Shown: positions 35,628 to 44,102 of the stretch, in pieces
Layout: each line of letters begins with the position of its first letter
How positions within the stretch are numbered: the first letter of the stretch is position 1
Assembly (NCBI RefSeq): GCF_002356315.1
Contig: NZ_AP018164.1
Coordinates: forward strand, 868,001 to 932,000
Direction: 5' to 3'
Source of the DNA: Mycobacterium shigaense
Lineage (GTDB): Bacteria > Actinomycetota > Actinomycetes > Mycobacteriales > Mycobacteriaceae
DNA: 64,000 nt
Made by a program: the position numbers and the translations under genes
Notes under the pieces: model-generated
The model's database searches: none
Told to the model about the DNA's origin: nothing
The model's input: the letters and a program-made list of their open reading frames with translations, nothing else

Positions 35628-36827
35628 GTGTATGAACACCACGTGACCAGTAGCCAGAGCGACAAAGGGATCGTGATCGTCGGCGGCGGGCTGGCCGCCG
35701 CCCGGACCGCCGAGCAACTCCGCCGGTCGGAGTACCCCGGGCGCATCACGATCGTGAGCGACGAGACGCATCTGCCCTACGATCGGCCGCCGCTGTCCAA
35801 GGAAGTGCTGCGCAAAGAGGTCGACGACGTCGCGCTCAAGCCGCGCGAGTTCTACGAGGAAAAAGACATCACGCTGCGGCTGGGCGCCGCGGCCACCGCC
35901 CTGGACCCCAGCGCGCAGACGGTGACCCTCGCCGACGGGACCGTGCTCGGCTACGACGAGTTGGTGATCGCCACCGGGTTGGTTCCGCGGCGCATTCCGG
36001 CATTCCCGGATCTCGAGGGCATACGTGTGCTGCGGTCGTTCGACGAGAGCATGGCGCTGCGCGAACACGCATCCGAGGCCAGGCGTGCCGTGGTGATCGG
36101 CGCCGGCTTCATCGGCTGCGAGGTCGCGGCCAGCCTGCGCAGCCTGGGCGTCGATGTGGTGCTGGTCGAGCCGCAACCTACCCCGCTGGCCGCGGTGCTC
36201 GGCGAGCAGATTGGTGAATTGGTGGCTCGCCTGCACCGCGACGAGGGCGTGGACGTGCGCACCGGTGTCGGCGTGGCGGAGGTGTTCGGCGACGGGCATG
36301 TCGAGCAGGTGGTGCTCAGCGACGGCACCGAGCTGACCGCGGACCTGGTCGTCGTCGGCATCGGATCGCGACCGGCCACCGAATGGCTCGAGGGCAGCGG
36401 CGTCGAGGTCGACAACGGAGTGATCTGCGACGAGTCCGGAAAAACCAGCACGCCCAACGTGTGGGCGCTCGGCGACGTCGCATCCTGGCGGGATGCGGCG
36501 GGACACCAAGCGCGGGTGGAACATTGGAGCAATGTCGCCGACCAGGCACGAGTCGTGGTGCCCGCGATGCTGGGGCAGGAGGTGCCCGAGGTCGTGGTGG
36601 TCCCGTACTTCTGGAGTGACCAGTACGACGTGAAGATCCAGTGCCTCGGCGAGCCGGAGGCCACCGACATCGTGCATGTGGTGGAAGACGACGGACGAAA
36701 GTTCCTGGCCTACTACGAGCGTGATGGCGTCGTCGTCGGCGTGGTCGGCGGCGGCATGCCCGGCAAGGTCATGAAGGTCCGCGGCAAAATCGCCGCCGCT
36801 ACCCCCATCTCCGAACTGCTGGGCTGA
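35628..36827 (+). CDS. Ferredoxin reductase, FAD-dependent (Rv0688 type)
   Basis: The protein has 399 residues. The FAD-binding motif is VIVGGGLAAARTAEQLR (residues ~16-32), the middle ATG motif is VIATGLVPRR, the NAD-binding motif is VVIGAGFIGCEVAASLR (~155), and the second FAD contact is TPNVWALGDVAS (~280). The layout is that of rubredoxin/putidaredoxin-type reductases that feed electrons from NADH to a ferredoxin, usually for a P450 or oxygenase. No ferredoxin gene is adjacent. The start is uncertain: GTG 35628 or GTG 35643. It lies 9 bases after the SDR. Confidence 0.9.
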   Translation: MYEHHVTSSQSDKGIVIVGGGLAAARTAEQLRRSEYPGRITIVSDETHLPYDRPPLSKEVLRKEVDDVALKPREFYEEKDITLRLGAAATALDPSAQTVTLADGTVLGYDELVIATGLVPRRIPAFPDLEGIRVLRSFDESMALREHASEARRAVVIGAGFIGCEVAASLRSLGVDVVLVEPQPTPLAAVLGEQIGELVARLHRDEGVDVRTGVGVAEVFGDGHVEQVVLSDGTELTADLVVVGIGSRPATEWLEGSGVEVDNGVICDESGKTSTPNVWALGDVASWRDAAGHQARVEHWSNVADQARVVVPAMLGQEVPEVVVVPYFWSDQYDVKIQCLGEPEATDIVHVVEDDGRKFLAYYERDGVVVGVVGGGMPGKVMKVRGKIAAATPISELLG

Positions 36828-36832
36828 TCCGC

Positions 36833-37822
36833 ATGCCCCGAGTGGCGATCCTCGACGACTATGCCCGCGTCGCGACCGAACTCGCGGACTGGTCGCCGGT
36901 GCAAAGCCGTTCCGAGGTCTCCGTTTTCGACCGGCACCTGTCCGAAGCGCAGGCCGTGGAAGCGCTGCGGCCGTTCCAGGTGCTGTGCACCCTGCGCGAA
37001 CGAATGGCCCTGCCCCGCACGCTGATCGAGCGGCTGCCGAGCCTCAAGCTCATCACGATCGTGGGGCGAAGCCTGCCGAACCTGGACTTGGACGCCGCCA
37101 CCGATCACGGCGTCCTGGTCGCACACTCCGATTTCGCGAGCCCGCGATTCCGCGCCGTGCGCGACGCGACTCCGGAACTGGCCTGGGGACTGATGATTGC
37201 CACGGTACGTCATCTCGCCGACGAACATCGCCGAATGCGCGACGGCGGGTGGCAGACGACGGTGGGTATGACACTGTCCGGCAAGACACTCGGAATCCTT
37301 GGCCTCGGCAGGACCGGCACCCGAATGGCCGAATACGCGAAAGCGTTCGGCATGAACGTCATTGCGTGGAGTCAAAACCTCACCGACGAGACCGCGGCCG
37401 CGGCCGGGGCGCGCAAGGTCGAGAAGGCGGAGCTGTTCGAGCAATCCGACGTGGTCTCAATCCACCTGGTGCTCTCCGAACGCACCCGCGGTGTGGTCGG
37501 CGAGACCGAGCTGGCCCTGATGAGGCCGCACGCCTACCTGATCAACACCTCTCGGGGACCGATCGTCGACGAGCCCGCGCTGATCGCCGCGTTGCGTGCC
37601 GGGCGCATCGCCGGCGCCGGGCTGGACGTCTTCGGCGCCGAACCGCCCGCGCCCGACCATCCGTTGCGCCTGCTGCCGAATGTGACATTGTCGCCTCATC
37701 TCGGCTACGTCACCCGGGAAATGCTAGCCGCCTTCTACGCCGACACCATCGAAGCCGTGGTGGCCTGGCTGGACGGAACGCCGATCCGAATCGCCAACCC
37801 CGAGGCAGTGCCCAACGGCTAG
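36833..37822 (+). CDS. D-2-hydroxyacid dehydrogenase family protein
   Basis: The protein has 329 residues. The NAD fold GLGRTGTRMAEYAKAFGMNVIAWS is at ~residue 148. The catalytic triad is visible as Arg in INTSRGPIVDE (~237), Glu in FGAEPPAPDHPL (~268) and His in LSPHLGYVT (~289). This is the phosphoglycerate/lactate dehydrogenase superfamily, which reduces 2-oxoacids reversibly. It begins 5 bases after the ferredoxin reductase, so it is probably the third gene of the operon. Substrate unknown. Confidence 0.87.
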   Translation: MPRVAILDDYARVATELADWSPVQSRSEVSVFDRHLSEAQAVEALRPFQVLCTLRERMALPRTLIERLPSLKLITIVGRSLPNLDLDAATDHGVLVAHSDFASPRFRAVRDATPELAWGLMIATVRHLADEHRRMRDGGWQTTVGMTLSGKTLGILGLGRTGTRMAEYAKAFGMNVIAWSQNLTDETAAAAGARKVEKAELFEQSDVVSIHLVLSERTRGVVGETELALMRPHAYLINTSRGPIVDEPALIAALRAGRIAGAGLDVFGAEPPAPDHPLRLLPNVTLSPHLGYVTREMLAAFYADTIEAVVAWLDGTPIRIANPEAVPNG

Positions 37823-37844
37823 GCCGCCGGGAAAACCCTTGCAA

Positions 37845-38201
37845 TCATTCCCAATTCACTAGCAGTCGGCCGCGCCAGGCGTCGTCGATGGTCACCGGCG
37901 AGTCGACCGGTCCCCACTGCCCGCCGGCGTGCCGGTATTGGTAGTGATCGGCCCGCAGGTTCAGCCCGGCGCTCGATCCGACCTCGAAAAGTCATACGAG
38001 CAAGCCAAATTCGTGATTTATCCGCAACAGTGCGCCGATCAGCGCCGCGGATCGGCCCACCTCGTTGGTCTGCGGCGGTTGGGCAAGCCTCGCGCACAGC
38101 GGGTCGGCGTGCTCGACCGCCGCGGCCGTGATCGAGGGCCAGGCGGCCGGGGCGTCCCAGCTGCCCCCGGTGCTCGGATACCAGCGCCGCAGAACCGGCG
38201 C
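37845..38201 (-). pseudogene. DUF2332 family remnant (Rv0690c type)
   Basis: On the minus strand this stretch still reads as a conserved protein middle: WYPSTGGSWDAPAAW, EHADPLCARLAQPPQTNEV, GRSAALIGALLRINHEFGL, an in-frame TGA, then LFEVGSSAGLNLRADHY and SPVTIDDAWRGRLLVNW before a stop. The TGA replaces what is probably an Arg codon (CGA to TGA). Both ends of the ~340-residue family are missing. The reading begins in the same frame directly after the mftR stop. It is a decayed, truncated gene; no function is expected. Confidence 0.7.
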
Positions 38202-38798
38202 TCACGGTTCGAGGTCGTTCAGGCCGGCGCCGACGACATCGAAGGCATACCCGAGGGCGTCGGGCAGTGTCACCGATTCGTCGCCGAGCCAGTGCTCGTA
38301 GGCGCTCAGCGCGACGCCCAGCATCGTCCAGGCGACCGTCTGGGGCAGCGGGTCGTCGGTCTTCCGATTCAGCCGGCGGGCCACAAAGGCCGCCATCACC
38401 CCCCGCCAGCCCGCGTACATGGTCATCGAATACGCCTGCAGTTCGGCGGTCTGCAGGATGACCCGCATGCGTTGGCGGTGCCCGACCGTCTCGGACTCGT
38501 CAAAGGTGTTGAAGGCCAACAGCGCCGCGCGCAGGGCCGCGCCCAGCCGGACCTGCGGATCGACAGCGTCGAGCAGGTCCTCGAGGTGGGCGAGGTGGGT
38601 GTCGAAGTCGCCCCAAAGGATGGCGTTCTTGGAAGCGTAATAGCGGAACAGCGTCCGGCGGGAGATGCCGGCGGCCTGCGCGACGTCGTCGACGCTCACC
38701 TCCGCGAAGCCGTGGTTGACGAAGAGCTCGATGGCGACGTCGGTGATGTGTTGGGGGGTCGTCGAGCGGCGCCGGCCCAGTCGCGACTGCGGCATCAT
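38202..38798 (-). CDS. mftR: Mycofactocin system TetR regulator MftR
   Basis: The protein has 198 residues, the same length as in M. tuberculosis. The helix-turn-helix is at residues ~14-60: [44 protein letters not shown]. The ligand domain ends [15 protein letters not shown]. It diverges from mftA across 86 bases. In mycobacteria MftR represses the mft operon and releases on binding long acyl-CoA, which is family knowledge. The likely operator is the dyad at 38844-38855. Confidence 0.92.
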   Translation of the reverse strand: MMPQSRLGRRRSTTPQHITDVAIELFVNHGFAEVSVDDVAQAAGISRRTLFRYYASKNAILWGDFDTHLAHLEDLLDAVDPQVRLGAALRAALLAFNTFDESETVGHRQRMRVILQTAELQAYSMTMYAGWRGVMAAFVARRLNRKTDDPLPQTVAWTMLGVALSAYEHWLGDESVTLPDALGYAFDVVGAGLNDLEP

Positions 38799-38832
38799 CA
38801 GGTCCGCCCTTCCATTGCGGCACTCGATGCCA

Positions 38833-38860
38833 TATTGTGTCCAGATCGACCGATCATTGT
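38833..38860. promoter_or_regulatory. mftA promoter region with candidate MftR operator
   Basis: A -10-like TATTGT (38833-38838) is followed by a perfect dyad GATCG-AC-CGATC (38844-38855) and a pair of ATTGT elements 21 bases apart (38835 and 38856). A repressor bound here would cover the transcription start. Confidence 0.45.
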
Positions 38861-38884
38861 CGAGTCCTAACGAGAGGCGGATTC

Positions 38885-38974
38885 ATGGACCACGAGACCG
38901 AGACTGCCACCGAGCTTGTCACCGAAAGCCTGGTGGAGGAAGTGTCCATCGACGGTATGTGCGGGGTCTACTGA
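38885..38974 (+). CDS. mftA: Mycofactocin precursor peptide MftA
   Basis: This 29-residue peptide is encoded by ATG 38885 to TGA 38974. It has an acidic leader ([15 protein letters not shown]...) and the invariant core ending IDGMCGVY. The last Val-Tyr is decarboxylated and crosslinked by MftC with MftB, then released by MftE to start the redox cofactor. AGAGGCGG precedes the start. Confidence 0.97.
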   Translation: MDHETETATELVTESLVEEVSIDGMCGVY

Positions 38975-38976
38975 CC

Positions 38977-39288
38977 GTGCCTGCGCCCGCGCAGGCCGGG
39001 CCGGGGCAAACCCTGTTCGATCCTGATCGCGGCTGGCGGTTGCACCCGCAGGTGGCGGTTCGACCGGAACCGTTTGGCGCACTGCTCTACCACTTCGGCA
39101 CCCGCAAGCTGTCTTTTCTGAAGAACCGCACCATCCTTGCGGTGGTGCACTCGCTGGCCGACCATCCCGACGTCCGGTCGGCCTTGCGCGCCGCGGGCCT
39201 GGACGACTCCGGGCAGGCGCCGTACCTACACGCGCTGGGTGTGCTGGTCGATTCACGCATGCTGGTACCCCAGGAGGACCATCGATGA
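38977..39288 (+). CDS. mftB: Mycofactocin peptide chaperone MftB
   Basis: The protein has 103 residues and starts at GTG two bases after the mftA stop. It has the RiPP recognition (PqqD-like) winged-helix fold: WRLHPQVAVRPEPFGALLYHFGTRKLSFLKNRTILAVVHSL, then a helical C-terminus. It binds the MftA leader and presents it to MftC. Its stop overlaps the mftC start (ATGA). Confidence 0.95.
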   Translation: MPAPAQAGPGQTLFDPDRGWRLHPQVAVRPEPFGALLYHFGTRKLSFLKNRTILAVVHSLADHPDVRSALRAAGLDDSGQAPYLHALGVLVDSRMLVPQEDHR

Positions 39289-40490
39289 CAACAGCGGCCC
39301 CCGTTCCCCGGCTCATCGAGCAGTTCGAGCACGGACTGGACGCACCCATCTGCCTGACCTGGGAGCTCACCTACGCTTGCAACCTGGCCTGCGTGCACTG
39401 CCTGTCCTCGTCGGGCAAGCGTGACCCACGAGAGCTGTCCACCCGCCAATGCATGGACATCATCGACGAGCTGGAACGCCTGCAGGTGTTCTACGTCAAC
39501 ATCGGCGGCGGGGAACCCACTGTGCGCCCGGACTTTTGGGAGCTGGTCGACTACGCCACCGAGCACCACGTCGGGGTGAAGTTCTCGACCAACGGGGTGC
39601 GCATCACCCCGGAGGTCGCCGCCCGACTGGCCGCCAGCGACTACGTGGATGTCCAGATCTCGCTGGACGGCGCGACGGCCGACGTCAACGACGCCGTCCG
39701 CGGGCCCGGCTCGTTCGCGATGGCGGTGCGCGCGCTGGAGAACCTCGCCGCGGCCGGCTTCTCCGACGCCAAGATCTCCGTGGTGGTCACCCGGCACAAC
39801 GTCGACCAGCTTGACGAATTCGCTGCCCTGGCAAGCCGTTACGGCGCCACGCTGCGGATCACCCGGTTGCGGCCGTCCGGGCGCGGCGCGGATGTCTGGG
39901 AGGATCTGCACCCCACCGCGGCTCAGCAGGTCCAGCTCTACGACTGGCTCGTCGCCAAGGGGGAGCGGGTCCTCACCGGCGACTCCTTCTTCCATCTGGC
40001 GCCGCTGGGCTCGTCGGGCGCGTTGGCCGGCCTGAACATGTGCGGAGCCGGCCGGGTGGTGTGCCTGATCGACCCGGTGGGCGACGTCTACGCCTGCCCG
40101 TTCGCCATCCACGACCGATTCCTGGCCGGAAACGTGTTGACGGACACCGGTTTTGGGGTTGGTTTTGACAACGTATGGAAGAACGCCCCGCTATTCCGCG
40201 AGTTGCGGGAGCCGCAGTCGGCGGGCGCCTGCGGCAGTTGCGGGCATTACGACAGCTGTCGCGGCGGCTGCATGGCGGCGAAGTTCTTCATGGGCCTGCC
40301 GATGGATGGGCCGGACCCCGAATGCGTCCAGGGGCGCAGCGCCTCCGCGCTGGCGCGCGACCGGCAGACCCCGCGCCCGCGTGCCGACCACTCGCGCGGC
40401 CAACGCATCCGCCAGCCGGTGCCGCTGACCCTGTCGGTGCGGCCGCCGCAGCAACCGCCGGCGCGGCTGTGTAACGAGAGCCCGGTTTAA
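39285..40490 (+). CDS. mftC: Radical SAM mycofactocin synthase MftC
   Basis: The protein has 401 residues. The radical SAM motif CNLACVHC (CxxxCxxC, ~residues 31-38) and the GGGEPTVRP SAM motif (~69) are present. The C-terminal SPASM domain holds extra iron-sulfur cysteines in MCGAGRVVCLIDPVGDVYACPF and CGSCGHYDSCRGGC. It oxidatively decarboxylates the C-terminal Tyr of MftA and then forms the Val-Tyr bond. The last ~40 residues are Arg/Pro-rich. Confidence 0.97.
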   Translation: MTTAAPVPRLIEQFEHGLDAPICLTWELTYACNLACVHCLSSSGKRDPRELSTRQCMDIIDELERLQVFYVNIGGGEPTVRPDFWELVDYATEHHVGVKFSTNGVRITPEVAARLAASDYVDVQISLDGATADVNDAVRGPGSFAMAVRALENLAAAGFSDAKISVVVTRHNVDQLDEFAALASRYGATLRITRLRPSGRGADVWEDLHPTAAQQVQLYDWLVAKGERVLTGDSFFHLAPLGSSGALAGLNMCGAGRVVCLIDPVGDVYACPFAIHDRFLAGNVLTDTGFGVGFDNVWKNAPLFRELREPQSAGACGSCGHYDSCRGGCMAAKFFMGLPMDGPDPECVQGRSASALARDRQTPRPRADHSRGQRIRQPVPLTLSVRPPQQPPARLCNESPV

Positions 40491-40492
40491 CC

Positions 40493-41683
40493 GTGGCCGA
40501 CGAATGGTTCGAAACTGTCGCTATCGCTCAGCGACGCGCAAAGCGCCGCTTGCCGAAATCCGTTTATGCGGCACTGGTTGCGGCGAGCGAAAAAGGAATT
40601 ACGGTCTCCGATAACGTCGAAGCTTTCGGTGAGCTCGGCTTTGCGCCTCACGTCATAGGTGCTCAGGAAAAGCGTGACTTGTCGACCACCGTTATGGGAC
40701 AGGATATTTCCATGCCGGTGGTGATTTCCCCCACCGGCGTTCAAGCGGTCGACCCCGACGGCGAGGTCGCCGTCGCGCGAGCCGCCGCCGCACGCGGAAC
40801 GGCGATGGGTCTGTCCTCGTTTGCCAGCAAGCCGATCGAGGAAGTCATCGCGGCAAACCCCAAGCTGTTCTTCCAGGTGTACTGGCTGGGCGGCCGTGAC
40901 GCGATCGCGCAGCGGGTGGAGCGGGCGCGCGCGGCCGGTGCGGTCGGTTTGATCGTCACCACCGACTGGTCCTTCTCGCACGGGCGCGACTGGGGCAGCC
41001 CCAAGATTCCCGAAGAGATGAACCTGCGGACCATTCTGCGACTGTCACCGGAGGCGGCCTTCAAGCCCCGGTGGTTCCTGAAGTGGGCGAAGACCCTGCG
41101 CCCGCCGGCGTTGTCGGTGCCGAACCAGGCGGCGCGCGGCGAGGCCGGTCCACCTTTCTTTGCCGCCTACGGGGAGTGGATGGGCACGCCCCCGCCGACG
41201 TGGGAGGACATCGCCTGGTTGCGCGAGCTATGGGGCGGCCCCTTCATGCTCAAGGGCGTGATGCGCGTCGATGACGCGAAAAGAGCTGTGGATGCCGGGG
41301 TTTCGGCCATATCGGTGTCCAACCACGGCGGCAACAACCTGGACGGGACACCGGCGTCGATCCGTGCGCTCCCGCCAGTGGTGGCGGCGGTCGGCGACCA
41401 GGTCGAGGTGTTGCTCGACGGTGGCATCCGGCGCGGGAGCGATGTCGTCAAGGCAGTGGCACTGGGGGCGCGGGCGGTGCTGATCGGGCGCGCCTATCTG
41501 TGGGGTCTGGCCGCGAATGGTCAGGCTGGCGTCGAGAACGTGCTCGACGTTCTGCGCGGCGGCATCGACTCCGCGCTCATGGGGCTCGGGCATGCCTCGG
41601 TGCACGACCTGACCCCCGCCGACATCCTGCTGCCACCCGGCTTCACGCGGGCCCTGGGCGTGCCGTCGGCTCCGGAGGGCTGA
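40493..41683 (+). CDS. mftD: Mycofactocin dehydrogenase MftD (FMN alpha-hydroxyacid dehydrogenase family)
   Basis: The protein has 396 residues and starts at GTG two bases after mftC. FMN-family features: PVVISPTGVQAVDPDGEVAVARAA (~residue 78), LSSFASKPIEEV, the catalytic His in SVSNHGGNNLDG (~280), and VLLDGGIRRGSDVVKAVALGARAVLIGRAY (~303). It was long called lactate dehydrogenase LldD1. Family work shows that it oxidatively deaminates the MftE product to premycofactocin. Confidence 0.96.
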   Translation: MADEWFETVAIAQRRAKRRLPKSVYAALVAASEKGITVSDNVEAFGELGFAPHVIGAQEKRDLSTTVMGQDISMPVVISPTGVQAVDPDGEVAVARAAAARGTAMGLSSFASKPIEEVIAANPKLFFQVYWLGGRDAIAQRVERARAAGAVGLIVTTDWSFSHGRDWGSPKIPEEMNLRTILRLSPEAAFKPRWFLKWAKTLRPPALSVPNQAARGEAGPPFFAAYGEWMGTPPPTWEDIAWLRELWGGPFMLKGVMRVDDAKRAVDAGVSAISVSNHGGNNLDGTPASIRALPPVVAAVGDQVEVLLDGGIRRGSDVVKAVALGARAVLIGRAYLWGLAANGQAGVENVLDVLRGGIDSALMGLGHASVHDLTPADILLPPGFTRALGVPSAPEG

Positions 41684-41915
41684 GCCCGGACCCATGCCGA
41701 TCTTGACCAATTCGGGCGGCTTTGCCAGGTATTGAATTGGTCGGTGGATGTGCCAGTCGGGTACTGGCGAAAGTAGCTATCAGCGAGCAGAATCGACGCC
41801 GACGACAATTGTGATACGCGCGGGGCAACCGTGACGCACGAGCCGAATATCGACCGTTCGATGAACAGCCCAGAAAAAAGTTAACTTTGAAGGTGCAACA
41901 ATTGGTGCACGCCAG
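41684..41915 (+). promoter_or_regulatory. mftD-mftE spacer with three dyads
   Basis: This 232-base gap interrupts an otherwise tight operon. It has GACCAATTC / GAATTGGTC (41705-41713, 41734-41742), the perfect 12-base palindrome AAAGTTAACTTT (41877-41888) and GTGCA-N8-TGCAC (41893-41910) just before mftE. None is followed by a T run. They look like operators or an internal promoter region for mftE-F-G. No gene is seen. Confidence 0.5.
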
Positions 41916-42647
41916 GTGAATTCGGCCTACCATCACCGAGTGCCCGTACTCGGCGAGTTAGGAACTACGACGTCGAGCCAGCTGTCAAGCACCTCGTCGT
42001 CGATATTGATCCCGCTGGGGTCGACTGAGCAACACGGTCCGCACTTGCCGTTGGACACCGATACCCGGATCGCGACCGCTGTCGCCCGGGGGGCACGGGC
42101 CCGCCTCGACGAGCAATGGTTGGTCGCACCGGCCATCGCGTACGGCGCCAGCGGCGAGCACCAGAGTTTCGCCGGGACCATCTCCATCGGCACCGACGCC
42201 CTCACCACGCTGCTGGTGGAGTACGGCAGGTCGGCGGCGTCCTGGGGCCACCGGCTGGTCTTCGTCAACGGTCACGGCGGCAACGTCGCGGCGCTGGACG
42301 CCGCCGTGCGACAGCTGCGGTCGGAGGGCCGTGACGCCGGTTGGTGCCCCTGCGCCGCCGCCGGCGCTGACGCCCATGCCGGCCACACCGAAACATCAGT
42401 GTTACTGCATATCTCGCCGACCGATGTGCTGACCGACCGCTGGCTTGCCGGAAACCGGGCGCCGCTGCCCGACCTGCTGCCGTCGATGCGCAGCGGCGGA
42501 GTCGAGGCGGTTAGCCCGGTGGGCATCCTGGGGGACCCGACCACGGCGACCGCCGCCGAGGGCAAGCGCATCTTCTCCGAGATGGTCGACGGCTGCGTGC
42601 GCCGGGTCGCCCGCTGGGCACCCGGGCCCGACGGGATGCTGACATGA
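41916..42647 (+). CDS. mftE: Mycofactocin peptidase MftE (creatininase family)
   Basis: The protein has 243 residues. Metal ligands of the creatininase fold are present in [19 protein letters not shown] (~residues 33-51), [13 protein letters not shown] (~115) and [16 protein letters not shown] (~150). It cuts the processed MftA to release the Val-Tyr-derived heterocycle AHDP. The start GTG 41916 gives the conserved N-terminus [11 protein letters not shown]; no strong ribosome site is present and the dyads at 41877-41910 lie directly in front. Confidence 0.94.
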   Translation: MNSAYHHRVPVLGELGTTTSSQLSSTSSSILIPLGSTEQHGPHLPLDTDTRIATAVARGARARLDEQWLVAPAIAYGASGEHQSFAGTISIGTDALTTLLVEYGRSAASWGHRLVFVNGHGGNVAALDAAVRQLRSEGRDAGWCPCAAAGADAHAGHTETSVLLHISPTDVLTDRWLAGNRAPLPDLLPSMRSGGVEAVSPVGILGDPTTATAAEGKRIFSEMVDGCVRRVARWAPGPDGMLT

Positions 42648-42681
42648 GCGCGCCTCCCGGTTGTGGGGGAGAGCGGTGCAC

Positions 42682-44094
42682 ATGACCGCGCCCCGATTGC
42701 CGGACGGATTCGCCGTCCAGGTCGATCGCCGCGTCCGAGTACTCGGCGACGGCTCGGCTCTGCTCGGCGGCTCGCCGACCCGCCTGCTCAAGCTGGCTCC
42801 CGCGGCTCAGGGCATGCTGTCCGACGGCCGCCTCAAGGTGCGCGACGACGTCAGCGCGCAGTTGGCCCGCACCCTGCTCGACGCCACGGTGGCGCATCCA
42901 CGGCCGGCCGGTGGCCCGTCACACCGGGATGTGACCGTGGTAATTCCGGTGCGGGACAACGTTTCTGGTGTGCGTCGCCTGGTGAGCCAGCTGCGCGGGT
43001 TGCGCGTCATCGTGGTGGATGACGGTTCGGTTTTTCCCATCGAGCCCGAAGACTTCGCCGGCGCGCACTGCGACGTCCAGGTGCTGCGTCACCCGCGCAG
43101 CAGGGGCCCGGCGGCGGCGCGCAACACCGGCCTGGCGGCCTGCACGTCCGAATTCGTCGCGTTCCTGGATTCCGACGTCTCGCCGCGCCGGGGTTGGCTG
43201 GAAGCCCTGCTCGGCCATTTCTGCGATCCCACTGTCGCGCTGGTCGCACCGCGGATCGTCGGCCTGGCCCAGAGCGAGAACCTGGTGGCGCGCTACGAGG
43301 CGGTGCACTCGTCGCTGGACCTCGGTCAGCGCGAGGCGCCGGTCTTGCCGCACAGCACGGTGTCCTACGTGCCCAGTGCGGCAATCATCTGCCGCCGCTC
43401 GGCCATCGCCGACGTGGGCGGGTTCGATGAGACCATGCAGTCCGGCGAGGACGTCGACCTGTGTTGGCGCCTGATCGAAGCGGGCGCCCGCCTGCGTTAC
43501 GAGCCGATCGCGCTCGTCGCCCACGACCACCGCACGCAGCTGCGAGATTGGCTCGCGCGCAAGGCATTCTACGGCGGATCCGCAGCTCCGCTGTCGGTGC
43601 GGCATCCGGACAAGACGGCGCCGGTGGTGATCTCCGGCTGGGCGCTGACGGCGTGGATCCTGATGGCGCTGGGGACCAGCCTGTCCCAGCTGGCGTCGAT
43701 CGTGATCGCGGTCTTGACCGGCCGGCGGATCGCCAGGGCGATGCGCGGCGCCGACACCTCGATCGCCGACGTCGTGGTGATCGCGACCCGCGGCCTGTGG
43801 TCGGCGGCGCTGCAACTGGCCTCGGCTCTGTGCCGGCACTACTGGCCCCTGGCGCTGCTCGCCGCCGTGGTGTCGCGCCACTGCAGGCGAGTCCTGGTGG
43901 TCGCCGCCGTCATGGACGGCGTGGTCGACTGGCTCCGGCGCCGGGACAGCACCGGCGACGACGCCGAACCGATCGGGCTGCTGACTTATCTCTTGCTCAA
44001 GCGCGTCGACGACCTTGCTTATGGTCTGGGACTGTGGAGGGGCGTGTTGCGAGAGCGCAACCTGCGCGCGCTCAAGCCGCAGATCCGCACCTAG
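42682..44094 (+). CDS. mftF: Mycofactocin glycosyltransferase MftF
   Basis: The protein has 470 residues. The GT2 core has VVIPVRDN (~residue 85), VVDDGS (~113), [31 protein letters not shown] with the DxD (~145-175) and [23 protein letters not shown] (~253). Hydrophobic helices follow in the C-terminal part ([28 protein letters not shown]). It adds a beta-1,4-glucan chain to premycofactocin. I chose ATG 42682 ([10 protein letters not shown]), with GGGGGAGAG 8 bases upstream. GTG 42676 and GTG 42661 are less likely. Confidence 0.94.
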   Translation: MTAPRLPDGFAVQVDRRVRVLGDGSALLGGSPTRLLKLAPAAQGMLSDGRLKVRDDVSAQLARTLLDATVAHPRPAGGPSHRDVTVVIPVRDNVSGVRRLVSQLRGLRVIVVDDGSVFPIEPEDFAGAHCDVQVLRHPRSRGPAAARNTGLAACTSEFVAFLDSDVSPRRGWLEALLGHFCDPTVALVAPRIVGLAQSENLVARYEAVHSSLDLGQREAPVLPHSTVSYVPSAAIICRRSAIADVGGFDETMQSGEDVDLCWRLIEAGARLRYEPIALVAHDHRTQLRDWLARKAFYGGSAAPLSVRHPDKTAPVVISGWALTAWILMALGTSLSQLASIVIAVLTGRRIARAMRGADTSIADVVVIATRGLWSAALQLASALCRHYWPLALLAAVVSRHCRRVLVVAAVMDGVVDWLRRRDSTGDDAEPIGLLTYLLLKRVDDLAYGLGLWRGVLRERNLRALKPQIRT

Positions 44095-44102
44095 CTCCTG
44101 CC

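Noticed and set aside
37819..38205. A 128-codon minus-strand protein between the 2-hydroxyacid dehydrogenase and mftR
   Set aside because: The conserved DUF2332 residues lie in another frame of the same strand; this reading is Arg/Gly-rich and meaningless.
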